Assembly: GCA_963665155.2 (NCBI GenBank)
Contig: CAXXFI010000002.1
Coordinates: 62,001 to 126,000 of the forward strand
DNA length: 64,000 bases
Reading direction: 5' to 3'
Origin: UBA1141 sp963665155
GTDB taxonomy: Bacteria; Chloroflexota; Dehalococcoidia; Lucifugimonadales; UBA3495
In this document: one piece after another, positions 8,749-18,928 of the stretch
Position numbering within the stretch: the first letter of the stretch is position 1
Layout of the letters: each line of letters begins with the position of its first letter
Program-made: the position numbers and the translations under genes
Notes under the pieces: generated by a model
The model's database searches: none
Told to the model about the DNA's origin: nothing
The model's input: the letters and a program-made list of their open reading frames with translations, nothing else

Positions 8749-9998
8749 TCAATATGGCTGGAAGTCTCGAAGCTCGGGAATAACATGGTCGCCGAACAGT
8801 TTTATGGACCGCATCAGGTCTTCCTCTTCGAGCCAACCAAGATTGAATTCGGCGAAAACCGTATTAAATAGCCCCTCCCCTGCCGCATCCTTTATCCTCT
8901 TGGCTACTGTCTCCGGCGAACCCACGAAGACCAGGTTATGGTCCAACAGATATTCCACGTTGGACATGTTGCGGGCAATCTCCGCCGAGCCCCACTCACC
9001 TCTCGCTTCATAGTTCTTGATCAGCTTTTCCGTGTTCTCAAAGCCTGCGTCGCCCACCCCGAACACTTGAGTGAAAGCGTGGGCTATGTGGGGCGTAGCC
9101 TTCTTCACTGCCAACTCGTCGGTCTCGTCCACATACACCAGCGTCCAGTAAGCGATGTTGGGTTTTTGCTGATGGCCCGCTTCTTCCCATAGGCGCAGGT
9201 ACTCTTTATATCTGGGCGCAGCGTCCTCCCGGGGCAGGAACAGCAAATAGCCCGTGTTCACGCCCTCTTGAGCCAAAAAGCGCAAGGTGGTAGCGTCTCG
9301 GGACTGAATCCAAATGGGTGGATGGGGCTTCTGCTGAGCCTTGACCGAGAGCCGCACGTCTTTGTATTGGTGGAATGGTCCCTCAAAGCTAAAAGGCTCC
9401 GGGTCGGCAAAGGCGGCCTTGACCAATGAGACCAACTCTAGGGTCATCTCCCGACGCTGCTGAAACGTATCGTCGCGGGAGCCTAGTATTACAACGACGG
9501 ATTACCAAATATTTCGTCTTCCCCTTCGTATTCGGCTGCCAGCGGGCTATCGCGGTAGGCTCATCGCATCACGTTATTAGGTTCAAATCATTCTCGAAAA
9601 TCGCCCTGCCAGAGGAACCGTCGTTGTAATACTAGGAAATGGGTGTAGTGGTTGTAGTACTCGGGGACGATGCCCGAAACCAGGCCCAACTCCAAGCGGC
9701 CGTGAAGCACTTGGTCCAGTACGGCCGCCTCCTCAATGATGCGTATAGGGTCGTACAGGGGAGCGATGTAGCCCATTGACCCCAACCGCATTCTCTTAGT
9801 ACTCAAGGCCCCGGCGGTACAAAATACCGAAGGAGAAGTCATCCAGCTTTCGTGGGGCAGAAAGTGGTGCTCGACAGCGAAGCCGTAATCGAAACCCAAT
9901 TCATCGGCCAATGCCAACTCCCGCCACAACTGATCGTACCTGTCGGCGGGCGTCATTTCCGGACGATTCCAAACGTGGGAAAAATGAGCGAATTTCAC
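8749..9998 (-). pseudogene. LLM-class flavin monooxygenase split by a MITE
   Basis: N-terminal part (9588-9998): GTG start after GGGAGTCAGACC, then MKFAHFSHVW, the DELGFDYGFAVEHHFLP segment and GRLELGLVSGIVPEYY, all typical of luciferase-like (bacterial luciferase/alkanal monooxygenase) TIM barrels that use reduced flavin. C-terminal part (8749-9447): FEGPFHQYKDVRLSVKAQQKPHPPIWIQ and FVGSPETVAKRI. The two are separated by a 145-bp element at 9487-9631 flanked by CTAG. Deleting the element and one CTAG gives HFLGSRDDTFQQRREMTLELV, a seamless continuation in one frame, so the gene was intact before insertion and the rest shows no other lesion. It would encode about 365 residues. One of three recognisable LLM genes, besides a remnant at 25747-26021. 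Confidence 0.88.
9483..9635. mobile_element. Non-autonomous MITE with CTAG target duplication
   Basis: 145-bp element (9487-9631) with 14-bp perfect terminal inverted repeats, TATTACAACGACGG at the left and its complement at the right, bounded by CTAG on both sides (9483-9486 and 9632-9635). It has no coding capacity. The outer ten bases, TATTACAACG, are identical to the ends of the IS701-family element at 48934-50391, which is also bounded by CTAG, so that transposase is the likely mobiliser. The reading frame of the host gene is restored exactly if the element plus one CTAG is removed. Confidence 0.9.
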
Positions 9999-10351
9999 GG
10001 TCTGACTCCCTTGGAGCGATTTGGCTGCTTGTTTGCATCAACCCGCGATATCTGACCAAGCCCAAATTATACTCTGCCGAACCGGCTATACAAGTAGGGT
10101 CCAATGCCGAGCAGGATATCAGTGGCAAAACAGTGAGTCAGGCTAACTCGGGAAGAAATCGAACGGGTTGAGACTGCAACAATCTGCACACCAACGGTCG
10201 CCTATATTCTGAACATCCTTTTGCCGCCGAACGTTGAGGTCACGATCGTCTCTGGATTAATCGCACGGGCGAAATCCCCCTAAATCCCAGTTATATTGGC
10301 ATTAAGCCTATTACTTGTTAATGCCTCGGCATACTGAATACATAGGCTGAC
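9999..10351. other. Intergenic region between divergent broken genes
   Basis: About 350 bases separating the LLM monooxygenase start (minus) and the recombinase start (plus). It is AT-rich near 10290-10350 and may hold divergent promoters, but no well-spaced -35/-10 pair stood out. Confidence 0.3.
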
Positions 10352-11208
10352 ATGGCAACGACCAGAATTCAGGCAGCCGCCTCTGTTGGTTACTTCAGGG
10401 TTAGCTCCCAAGGACAGGCCGGTGACACGTACGCCTGGATGTCCAGTCTGCCGCTTTCAAACATTATTGCCAGGCCCACCAACTTGAGCCCCTTGCTTGT
10501 TTTACTGACATTGCCTCTGGTCGGAAGGATGATCGCGCTCAATACTTGGCGATGTTAGCTTATTTTGATGATCACGGCATTGGCAACGTAGTAGATCTTT
10601 TTCTAGACCGGTTTGGCCGAAACCCTAGGGAGATCCTCCGGCGCTATTGGAATTTGCAGGAGCGGGGGATCATTTTTCAATCGGTCAATGAGGACTTGAA
10701 GGAAGAGTTCTTGCTGTTATTGCGGGCGGGTATCGCTGGTCAAGAGAGCAAGAGAACCTCTGAACGGGTCCGTGCAGCGATTCTGGAAGCTGTTTCGAGA
10801 GGTACGCACGTGGGGATGATACCGCCCAAGTATGGGAACCAGATACAGCAAGTGCCTGAACAGGTTGCGGCTATTCGGTTGGCGTACGAATTGGCCACAG
10901 TGCGCAATATGGGCTACAAAGCAGTCGCGGATTATCTAAATGGCCATGGGCACCTCACCAAATCAGGCATGTTGTTTATGGCTGAAACCACCAAAGTAAT
11001 CTTGAAGAACCCAGCTTTGGTGGGGCGGATGGTGTTCAAAGGTAGTTCCGGGCAGGATGAGCCGATTGTGCACGAAAACTTCTATCCCGCGATCCTTAGC
11101 CCTGAGGAATGGGACACTTTGCAACAACGCCTAACAATCAGGCGAGAAGGCCAGCACCGGGGACGCACGGATTCCAGCCAGTATCTCCTGTCGGGAGCGT
11201 GCCATTAG
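10352..11208 (+). pseudogene. Large serine recombinase, frameshifted and truncated
   Basis: The N-terminus VGYFRVSSQGQAGD matches the resolvase-family YxRVSxxxQ motif with the catalytic Ser. After a frameshift near 10455-10465 the reading continues in another frame as YCQAHQLEPLACFTDIASGRKDDRAQYLAML and then in the frame from 10546 with FLDRFGRNPREI, IAGQESKRTSERVRAAI (the E-x2-R region), the Recombinase-domain segment YELATVRNMGYKAVADYLNGHG and the VGRMVFKG strand. It stops at SQYLLSGACH, exactly where intact proteins continue into the zinc beta-ribbon (usually LLSGLxxCxxC). The DNA-binding tail is therefore missing. Such recombinases integrate or excise mobile elements; no att sites were identified. 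Confidence 0.8.
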
Positions 11209-12107
11209 TTTGCCTAGGTCAGATTGACCAGCTCTAATTGTATATGGGACATCATTATGCTGAGAACTGGCTTTACTCTATCTTGGGGACTGTTCTTGGG
11301 CACTGTTCTTGGGGGCCACCTAAATCATTGAAGAATCGTTTTATTGTGAACGTCCCTACTCGATAACGGATTGGGAGTAACAACCTGTTATCTAGGATTG
11401 GATAACGGGCAAGAAAGCTCGAAACCTAATTGTGAGCTATGGGCTAATTTATTCCCCCCCACAACACATAGGCCACTCGATTTTCTTGCGGTAAGGCAAG
11501 TGATCGACCAATTGGGCATCGACCAGCCACCTACCGAGCATCAACCGAGCATCATTCTTCAACAATGTTTTGCCATTTGGTTACCGATTGGTTGACTCCA
11601 GGCTCGGCCGTATCTGAAACTTTACTGCGATCAAAGCGATCCACGCCTAAATCTAGTTTATTTTGAACAAAATATACGTGTTATTCGCCTAAAAAGGGTT
11701 TTATTACTTCACGGCGGTTAGTAATGCCAGCCCATGGTGCTCAATGCAGACCCTTACAGCTCAAGTTAGACAATATGTCAGCGGACTAGCTGAAACCATG
11801 GTTATGGTGGATTTGGGGGAGGGCCGGCTGTTCACTATTTGCAAACGGTCCTCTGGTTGCCCGGCAAGCGTTAAATAAGATGAGATTTAGATTCTGGACG
11901 GGGGCTTCGACTCTACTTCGTCTCCCAATACCTAAATTTTGTTTCCATCGGGACCTATCGTAAGCGGTGTCGATGATTGGGTCACTAAACTAGCCAAAGC
12001 GGTTTAGTGGACGGGGAGACGGGGTCATCGTTTCCCCTCGGGTCATAAAGAGGGTTTAGGGCAGCTCACCTTGACGCTTGGACCAAAGACAGGGCTAACT
12101 TCCAGGT

Positions 12108-12267
12108 GATTATCCATAACTAATGACTAAGATTGGGGCCTAACTCGCCTTCATCTGAGACTGGATAAGTGGCAACCGTCAAACGTTCTCTACTCGTGCC
12201 TTTAGCAATGGATTAATCTCATTTCCCTAGTCATTATGCCCAGATCGTCCCCACTAGGTTTTAAGAA
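12108..12267. repeat. Dispersed repeat, copy 1
   Basis: Shares long near-identical stretches with 25647-25780, including GATTATCCATA, ACTAAGATTGGGG, TCTCTACTCGTGCC and ATGGATTAATCTCATTTCCC. Copy 1 carries about 27 extra bases near 12150. In copy 2 the end of the repeat coincides with the 3' end of an LLM-monooxygenase remnant on the minus strand, and copy 1 still encodes NLVGTIWA followed by a stop there. The repeat therefore looks like a duplicated gene end plus its downstream region. Confidence 0.75.
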
Positions 12268-13589
12268 TATGCGAACTACAATGACAATCCGGAGAAGATT
12301 AGCTACGGAGACGGGACAATTTAGAGGTGGGCTGGCAAAGGTGAACCTATGCGACGTCAATGATAGTAATGCTATTAGGGCCAGGATTGTTGAGCCGTCG
12401 CTTGTGCTATATAGAGAAGCCGAAAACGACCGAAGCGATAGCCCGTTCGTTTGTATCAAAATTGCCTACATTGGCACCCCGAGCAGCTACTCTAAGGGCT
12501 GAAACCACGTCAAAAATAAGAGGCCTTTGTGATACTTGAATAGCAACTCACTTCCTGGATGAGCGCACGGCCTGCAGTCATATGTTCGACTGGAAGGCCC
12601 GGTCAAAAGGTACTCCAATATAGGTGTCGATGTCTGAGTATTCTTCGGAGTCTTGATCCCCAACGCATTGGCGAGCAATCGCACGAGCTTCGCCATATCG
12701 TAGGTCTGATCTCCTGTGGCGATTGCCGCCGCTCGCTTCAGGGCTTGCACCGACAGGTCTGCGAGTCCCACTTCAACTACTGCCCGGACCGTATGTTTCT
12801 GAAAACTCCGATGGCAGGCCGGTCGGCTTGGTAAAATCGCCACAGCGTGCTGTGATCCGGAAAGGGGACCTAATCCCGGCATGCCGCCCCCAGCTTTCGG
12901 CATGAGTTCTGGCTTCGATGGAGCTTTCTGACCAAACGGTATCACCTCTTATTGCCATGCTGGCCAGACTTGGGCAAGGAATAACCGCCGTTGTACAAAA
13001 GGACTCGGAATCCGCCGCTCAACAATAGGCTGCCTTGGAATATCAGCGCGGAACTTCTCTATTCACCTCTGAGCCATAGATCCGGTGGTCACTCTGAGCG
13101 AGGGGATTTGCCGTGGGTACCGCAATCTAGATTTCCTCCGAGCAATGCTAGAGGATGTGACTGTTCCCGAACCGTTATCAGAGTTTACAGTCTGCCATTC
13201 TTCTACACCTGTGGCTGCCCGTCTAGAGCTAATTGAGGCAGGCCTCAAAGTTGTAAGTTGTGGCACGCTGAAGGCACGGTAGGTGGAGCAGGGCCGTTGA
13301 TAGAGTAGTTGGCCAAAAGGGCCTGGACTACGCCAACGTCATAGAATTTGTAACCGAAACTTGTGAGCTATCTCAGCTTCGGGAGGGAGGAAATCATCTG
13401 ATATTCAGCGCGCGCAGTCGTAGTAATACAAGGTTTCACAGCGCGGGTGAGGACGAGGTAACTCCCTTGAATTTTCAATACAAAAGTATTGTGGTTATGG
13501 CCATCAATTCGGCACGAATTTTGGCCGACCACGCTCGACACACAATTCTGATTGACGGGTATTCCATAAGGGATGTACCGATTCTGCTA

Positions 13590-13703
13590 TCTTCTCTCTG
13601 GTGGCGATCTACCTTGTTGTCCTTTCGCTGGTTTACCGCAGTGATAGATACCATTGTCATAAATATGGCCATCCCCACGCTGCAACAACAGTTGGATGCA
13701 TAG
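13590..13703 (+). pseudogene. Remnant of DHA2-type MFS transporter
   Basis: The segment RWFTAVIDTIVINMAIPTL followed by QQQLDA reproduces the first transmembrane helix of EmrB/QacA-like drug-proton antiporters, where D-x-T-I-V-N-x-A-L-P is the signature. A TAG follows immediately and no other helix is recognisable downstream, so this is a fragment of a lost transporter gene. Confidence 0.45.
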
Positions 13704-13946
13704 TCTTCTGTACATATTCAGATCATGAGATTAGTGGCAGCGCGCGAATTGTCGCGAATCGTAAGGCAGTTGACCTGCTCAAGGAGTCATCTTACACTCC
13801 AAGGCATCCCAGAGGTCCACGGATTCAAGGTAATCACGTCGATCCGTGGAGCACACCTATAACGCGCTGTTACGCCCCTAAAGAGACGGGCCGCAGGAGG
13901 ACTTGTAGGAGTGCGACACGAGGGCAACTCTAACTATGGGGGAGAT

Positions 13947-14873
13947 ATGCGAATAGCAATCATGGGCGCTGGCGGCATCGGAGGATGTTACGGAGGGCTT
14001 TTGGCCCAGGCCGGATTTGACGTCACGCTAATCGCTCGGGGCGCTCATCTAGAAGCTATAAACGAGAAAGGACTCCGGTTGGTCCAGCCGGAAGGCGAAT
14101 TTACGGTGGATCTTGCTGCAACTGGCGACCCATCTCAGGTTGGCACCGTGGACCTGGTCATATTTTGTGTGAAAGCCCACCAAAATTTGATAGCAGTTCC
14201 GCTCATCAAGCCCATGATCGGAGCCGATACAACGGTTCTGACGATACAGAACGGCGTGGAAAGCGCCGACGAGATAGGCCAAGAATACGGCGCTGAACGA
14301 GTGCTGCCCGACTCCGCCTATGTACTAAGCAATATCGTCTCACCTGGCGTGATCAAGCAGCAAAGTCCGATTCCGCGTGTTGCTTTCGGTGAGTCGAACG
14401 GTGAACGAAGCCAACGTGCCATAGCTGTCCAAGACGCCTTCTTAAAGGCGAACATCATGGCAGAACTTTCCGACGATATTTCCAGAGTCCTCTGGTCGAA
14501 ACTTCTGTACAACTCGCCAGCAAATGGGATGGCCAGCGCGGCCCGGCTAAGTCCCAGAGACCTCTTCGAATATCCGGAAGGGTCCTCGATGTTCAAGTTG
14601 GCCATCCAAGAAGTGGCCGACGTCGGAACAGCTTCCGGAATCCAATTTGGGAAAGACGACGTCCAGGGAGCGATGGACCTTATCGCCGCCCGGCCGATGG
14701 GAGCCCGGGGTTCGATGCAAGCCGATTTGGAGGCCGGGCGACTCTTGGAACTGGAAGCGATCGTCGGATCGGTGAGCCGCATCGGCCGTAAAGTGAATGT
14801 ACCGACCCCGATATTCGACATGCTTTATACGTTGTTGCTCCCCCACATAAACGGTTCCCGGGGGAATCGCTAG
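13947..14873 (+). CDS. Ketopantoate reductase family protein (PanE/ApbA-like)
   Basis: 308 residues from the ATG at 13947, chosen because GGGGGAG precedes it and the Rossmann motif MRIAIMGAGGIGGCYGGLL begins at the first residue. IFCVKAHQ is the family VKAxQ motif with the catalytic Lys, TIQNGVES is the QNG motif, and the C-terminal helical domain includes SKLLYNSPANGMASAA (the K-x2-x-N motif) and a conserved PTPIFDMLYTLL. The family reduces 2-dehydropantoate with NADPH for pantothenate synthesis. In a catabolic setting paralogues often reduce other 2-oxo acids, so panE is not asserted. It stands alone between a remnant region and the CoA-transferase operon. Confidence 0.85.
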   Translation: MRIAIMGAGGIGGCYGGLLAQAGFDVTLIARGAHLEAINEKGLRLVQPEGEFTVDLAATGDPSQVGTVDLVIFCVKAHQNLIAVPLIKPMIGADTTVLTIQNGVESADEIGQEYGAERVLPDSAYVLSNIVSPGVIKQQSPIPRVAFGESNGERSQRAIAVQDAFLKANIMAELSDDISRVLWSKLLYNSPANGMASAARLSPRDLFEYPEGSSMFKLAIQEVADVGTASGIQFGKDDVQGAMDLIAARPMGARGSMQADLEAGRLLELEAIVGSVSRIGRKVNVPTPIFDMLYTLLLPHINGSRGNR

Positions 14874-15216
14874 GCGGATGCCTACCACCGGTTGAGTGTT
14901 TACCTCCGCCGTGTCATTCGGAAGGGGATCCCGATATGAACCTGATGGGTTGCCACCGCAGCTATGTTGCCCAGTGTCAAGAATGGCTAATAGATCCGGT
15001 CCAACACATAATTCTCGCGGTTAACTTTGCCAGGTTCAAGCATCGGCAAACCATGACTGGTTGAGGACGAGGTGGTTCCCCGGAATTGGCAACACAAAAA
15101 CTTGGTGGTCATAGACATCGGTTAGGCATGATTTGAGGATCTGATTAGGTTCGCGGGTTTTTGCTGGAGCTTCACCATCGGACTGGAGCGGGATTTCCAA
15201 GATCAGGAGGGGAATC
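14874..15216. other. Intergenic region upstream of CoA-transferase operon
   Basis: About 340 bases without a supported gene. It ends in a strong ribosome-binding site (AGGAGGGG, near 15206) for the following gene and presumably contains the operon promoter, but no confident -35/-10 pair was found. Confidence 0.35.
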
Positions 15217-17709
15217 ATGGCACAGGTCTTCGACGGGATTACCGTCCTCGACTTCACGAGAGGGATGCCGGGAGGCGTCGCCACCATGGTGATGTCCGAC
15301 TTCGGCGCTGAAGTAATCAAGATAGAAGCCCCAGGTGGTGAAAAATTCAGAGATTCGCCCGGCGCCATCCAGTGGAACCGGGGTAAAAAGAGCGTCATTC
15401 TCGACCTGAAGACCTCGGAAGGCCGAGAAAAGGCCCAAAAGCTGGCGCGGCTTTCCGATGTGGTGGTGGAAAGCTTTCGTCCCGGTGTAACTAGACGGTT
15501 GGGTATCGACTACGCCAGTCTGGGCGCCAACCACCCGGAGTTGGTCTACGCATCGCTAACCGGCTTCGGCCCAGATGGTCCTTACGCCAACTACAAAGGC
15601 TATGACGCAGTGGTAGCCGCCAAGAGCGGCAGGATGATGATGTTTGCTGGGCAGAACCCGAGGGAAGGGCCCAACTACGTGGTGGTACAGGGTGCTTACC
15701 ATTCGGCGGCGACGGCCCTCATTCGGGGAATCACCACCGCCCTGTACCTGCGCGAGAAAACGGGCCGGGGGCAGATGGTTGAAACCAGTATGCTCAAGAC
15801 CATCACCACCTACGACAACGTATCCTGGATCCATGGCCAGATGATCGCAAAAGACCCCGAGACCTACCCTCCGGATCCCACGGTGGGCATCGGCCGGCCC
15901 AATCCCACGGGATACCTGCCCGCTCGCACCAAGGATGGCCGCTGGATTCAACTGGGCAACATCGTAGAACGGCTATTTCGTTCCATGATGCATTCGCTCG
16001 AAATGGACTTCATTTACGAGGACCCCAGATACAAGACCGCTCCATACTTGGCTGAGGTGCACGTCGCATCGCTGGAAAGAATGATGCACGAGAGAATTCA
16101 GGAAAAGACTCTGGACGAATGGATGGAAATATTCCTCGGAGAGGCGGGCGATGTGGCGGCGGAGCCCTACATGACCTCCGAAGAGGCGCTGGACCATCCT
16201 CAGATGTCGCACAATGGCCATGGGAGCACCCAGCATCACCCAGATGTAGGCGAGATGCGCCAACTCGGACCGATGGTAAACATGAAGGAGACTCCAGGGA
16301 GCCCCAAGGGTCCCGCTCCGAAGGTCGGCCAGCACACCAGCCAGGTCCTGGCCTATTTTGCAAAGGATGCCACACACGCAACCGGTGCCGTACAGTCTGC
16401 CAAGGGGAGCCGCCAGTCCATGCCTGAGACTCCGCTGCTGGGCGTCACCCTATTGGATTTGGGGACAGTAATCAACGGGCCGCTGGGTTGCGCACTGGTG
16501 GCAGAGTTGGGTGCTAGGGTCATTCGCATCGAGACCCTGGACGGGGATTTCCTCAGGCAAGGCATTCAAGGACTATCTGTGCAAAGGACAATGGCTGGCT
16601 CCGAAGGGGTCTGCTTGAACCTGAAGACCGCCGAAGGCCAGGAGATAATGCACAAGCTGGTGGCCAAGGCCGACCTGCTGCTGCACAGTATGCGGCCCGG
16701 AGCCCCAGAGCGCACGGGCATCGGCTACGAGCAACTGGCCAAGATCAATCCCAACCTGGTTTACCTTTATGCCGGAGGCTACGGGTCCACCGGCCCGTAT
16801 TCCCGCCGGCCCTCCATGGCTCCCATAGCCGGCGCGGTTTCCGGTGGCGGCGCGGCGCAGATGGGTCGAGATTCGTTCCCATCTCCGGATAAGCAACTAA
16901 CCATCAATGAAATAATCGCGGTGAGCAAGAAGCTCAAACGAGCCAACGACGGTACTGCCGATCACACTACCGCCATGGTCAACGCTGTGGGTTTGGTGCT
17001 GGGCCTCTACGCCCGGGAGCGCACTGGAAAAGGCCAATACGTCGAATCCACAATGATTACGGCCAATGCCTACGCCAACGTCGACGACTTCTACTGGCAT
17101 GAAGGCAAGATTCCCCGACCGCTACCGGACCAGGACGGGTATGGTATTGGCGCCTTGTACCGGCTGTACCACGCTGAAAGCGGTTGGGTTTTCCTCGCCT
17201 GCCCATTCGAAGAAGAATGGGAGGCTTTATGCCGGACCATCGAGCGCCCCGACCTTCTTCGGGACCCTCGATTCGCTACTTCGGATGCACGGGAGAAACA
17301 CGACGCCGCGCTCATCGATGAGTTGGCCCAAGTGTTCTCTACCAAGCAGCCTTTGGAATGGGAGAAGCTGCTGACCGAAGCTGACGTTGCATGTGTCAAG
17401 GCCGAAGACCGGGGAATGTACCACTTCTTCAACGAGGACCCCCACGTAGCAAAAAACGGCTTCCTCACAGAGGTTGAGGCCACCCGGCATGGCAGCTTCT
17501 GGCGTTATGCTCCGGTAATCGGCTTCTCGGAATCCTTGGGCAAAGCTACCCCGGCGCCTCTCAAGGGTGAACACACTAGACCGATCCTCAAGGAACTGGG
17601 GTACACCGATGAACAGATTCGTGACTTCAAAGAACGGGGCGTTGTAGACTGGGAGGAAGCTTCGAACAAGCTTGAGGGAGTGGCCGGTGATGACCATAAC
17701 ACCTGCTGA
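15217..17709 (+). CDS. Tandem (fused) CaiB/BaiF family CoA-transferase
   Basis: 830 residues, about twice the normal 380-400, made of two complete CaiB/BaiF domains (about 1-385 and 402-805). These enzymes move CoA between carboxylic acids through an aspartyl-CoA thioester. Each half shows the family markers: FDGITVLDFTRGMPGG...GAEVIKIEAPGG and LLGVTLLDLGTVINGP...GARVIRIE near the starts, VVVESFRPGVTRRLGIDY and LLHSMRPGAPERTGIGY, LVYASLTGFGPDGPY and LVYLYAGGYGSTGPY, then REKTGRGQ and RERTGKGQ. The catalytic Asp appears as Asp582 in the second half (ADHTTAM), whereas the aligned position in the first half is Tyr161 (AYHSAAT). The N-half may thus be structural, mimicking the interlocked dimer. 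It heads an operon with the thiolase-like gene, which overlaps it by 20 bases. Confidence 0.9.
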   Translation: MAQVFDGITVLDFTRGMPGGVATMVMSDFGAEVIKIEAPGGEKFRDSPGAIQWNRGKKSVILDLKTSEGREKAQKLARLSDVVVESFRPGVTRRLGIDYASLGANHPELVYASLTGFGPDGPYANYKGYDAVVAAKSGRMMMFAGQNPREGPNYVVVQGAYHSAATALIRGITTALYLREKTGRGQMVETSMLKTITTYDNVSWIHGQMIAKDPETYPPDPTVGIGRPNPTGYLPARTKDGRWIQLGNIVERLFRSMMHSLEMDFIYEDPRYKTAPYLAEVHVASLERMMHERIQEKTLDEWMEIFLGEAGDVAAEPYMTSEEALDHPQMSHNGHGSTQHHPDVGEMRQLGPMVNMKETPGSPKGPAPKVGQHTSQVLAYFAKDATHATGAVQSAKGSRQSMPETPLLGVTLLDLGTVINGPLGCALVAELGARVIRIETLDGDFLRQGIQGLSVQRTMAGSEGVCLNLKTAEGQEIMHKLVAKADLLLHSMRPGAPERTGIGYEQLAKINPNLVYLYAGGYGSTGPYSRRPSMAPIAGAVSGGGAAQMGRDSFPSPDKQLTINEIIAVSKKLKRANDGTADHTTAMVNAVGLVLGLYARERTGKGQYVESTMITANAYANVDDFYWHEGKIPRPLPDQDGYGIGALYRLYHAESGWVFLACPFEEEWEALCRTIERPDLLRDPRFATSDAREKHDAALIDELAQVFSTKQPLEWEKLLTEADVACVKAEDRGMYHFFNEDPHVAKNGFLTEVEATRHGSFWRYAPVIGFSESLGKATPAPLKGEHTRPILKELGYTDEQIRDFKERGVVDWEEASNKLEGVAGDDHNTC

Positions 17710-18874
17710 GATGAATGGAATAAGGGACAAGGCCGCCATTGTCGGCATCGGCGAGACCGAGTTCTCCTGGGACTCGGGCCGCAGCGAGCTTCAGCTTGCT
17801 TGCGAGGCAATCAAGGCAGCCTGCGATGACGCCGGAATATCCCCCCACCAAATTGACGGCCTCGTCCGCTACGAAATGGACAGCAACAACGAAACGTTGC
17901 TGGTGCAATCGCTGGGCATCCAGAACCTGCGTCACTGGGAGTGCGTTTCCTTTGGTGGAGGGGCGGGCAACGCAGTGGTGGGCCATGCCGCCGCCGCTGT
18001 AGCTGCTGGCTTTTGCAATTACGTCGTTTGCTTTCGCGCCGCCAATCTCCGCTCCAACGTGAGGCTGGGCCAGGCAAGGGGCCCCGATCGAATCGCAGCT
18101 GGGCAAACGGCTTTCGCCACACCTTGGGGGAATATGGCTCCCGCCCATCAATTCGGCCTGTTCGTGCGCCGCTATATGCACATGTCAGGAGCTACCAGCC
18201 AGAACTTTGGCTGGGTGGCGGTGACGCTACGCGAGCATGCGTCCCGCAATCCACGTGCTCTTCGCAAAGATCCCATCACTCTGGATGACCACCAGAATTC
18301 TCGTATGGTGGCTGACCCACTCCATTTGCTAGACATCTGCCAGGAGAACGACGGTGCCGCCGCCATTGTCTTGACAACCCCGGACCGGGCCAAGGACCTC
18401 CGCCACGCCGATACCCTGACCTTAGTGGAGGCAGCCGCCCAAGGCTCCGGCCCCCAGAACGAAGGCATTATCTACCGGCCCGATCTTGCCGTGGCCGAAT
18501 CGGTCAACACAGCCCGGGACCTCTGGGCTAGAGCCAGGCTTGGGCCCTCGGACATGGACGCCTTGATGTTCTACGACCACTTCACCCCCTTCTGCTTGTT
18601 GAATCTGGAGGCCTATGGCTTCGTGCCCTTCGGCGAGGCCAAAGATTTCGTGGAGGGCGGCCACAACATCCGCTTCGATGGGATGCTGCCTACCAACACC
18701 CACGGCGGCAACCACTCTGAAGCTTATATTCATGGGCTCACCCACACCCAAGAAGCGGTGCGGCTGATTCGGGGCACCTCCACGGCGCAGCCGCCCAACA
18801 AGACTATCAACCGAGTGCTCTCATGCAGCAGCGTCGCCCAACTGAGCGCCGCCGTGATTGTTCGCCGGGGATAG
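17690..18874 (+). CDS. Thiolase-like protein (SCP-x type)
   Basis: 394 residues from the ATG at 17690, preferred over an upstream in-frame TTG at 17672 because GAGGGAG lies at the right distance. It overlaps the CoA-transferase gene by 20 bases, indicating translational coupling. AAIVGIGETEFS and LACEAIKAACDDAGI are the thiolase N-terminus; MLPTNTHGGNHSEAYIHG and EAVRLIRG mark the C-terminal catalytic-His region of SCP-x/lipid-transfer type thiolases. At the usual nucleophilic Cys position the sequence is VSFGGGAGNAVVGHA without a Cys, as in many members that act with a DUF35 partner. It may therefore catalyse a retro-aldol or non-classical thiolytic step rather than standard thiolysis. Confidence 0.85.
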   Translation: MTITPAEMNGIRDKAAIVGIGETEFSWDSGRSELQLACEAIKAACDDAGISPHQIDGLVRYEMDSNNETLLVQSLGIQNLRHWECVSFGGGAGNAVVGHAAAAVAAGFCNYVVCFRAANLRSNVRLGQARGPDRIAAGQTAFATPWGNMAPAHQFGLFVRRYMHMSGATSQNFGWVAVTLREHASRNPRALRKDPITLDDHQNSRMVADPLHLLDICQENDGAAAIVLTTPDRAKDLRHADTLTLVEAAAQGSGPQNEGIIYRPDLAVAESVNTARDLWARARLGPSDMDALMFYDHFTPFCLLNLEAYGFVPFGEAKDFVEGGHNIRFDGMLPTNTHGGNHSEAYIHGLTHTQEAVRLIRGTSTAQPPNKTINRVLSCSSVAQLSAAVIVRRG

Positions 18875-18928
18875 ATACGGCGGGGATCGATTCGAAGGGC
18901 TTAAAAAGTAACGCAAGGTGGAACACAC

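Larger units (their letters stand above)
11209..13946. other. 2.7-kb gene-poor region with remnants
   Basis: No intact gene is supported. It holds the dispersed repeat at 12108-12267, an MFS remnant at 13590-13703, and on the minus strand near 12610-12780 a conserved-looking stretch (SVQALKRAAAIATGD, then LVRLLANALGIKTPKN) that resembles a degraded enzyme helix region I cannot assign. Base composition is more AT-rich than the flanking genes. Short ORFs elsewhere have no motifs. Confidence 0.5.

Noticed and set aside
13085..13282. 65-residue plus-strand ORF in the remnant region
   Set aside because: Partly protein-like but no family recognised, no ribosome-binding site, and surrounded by degraded sequence.
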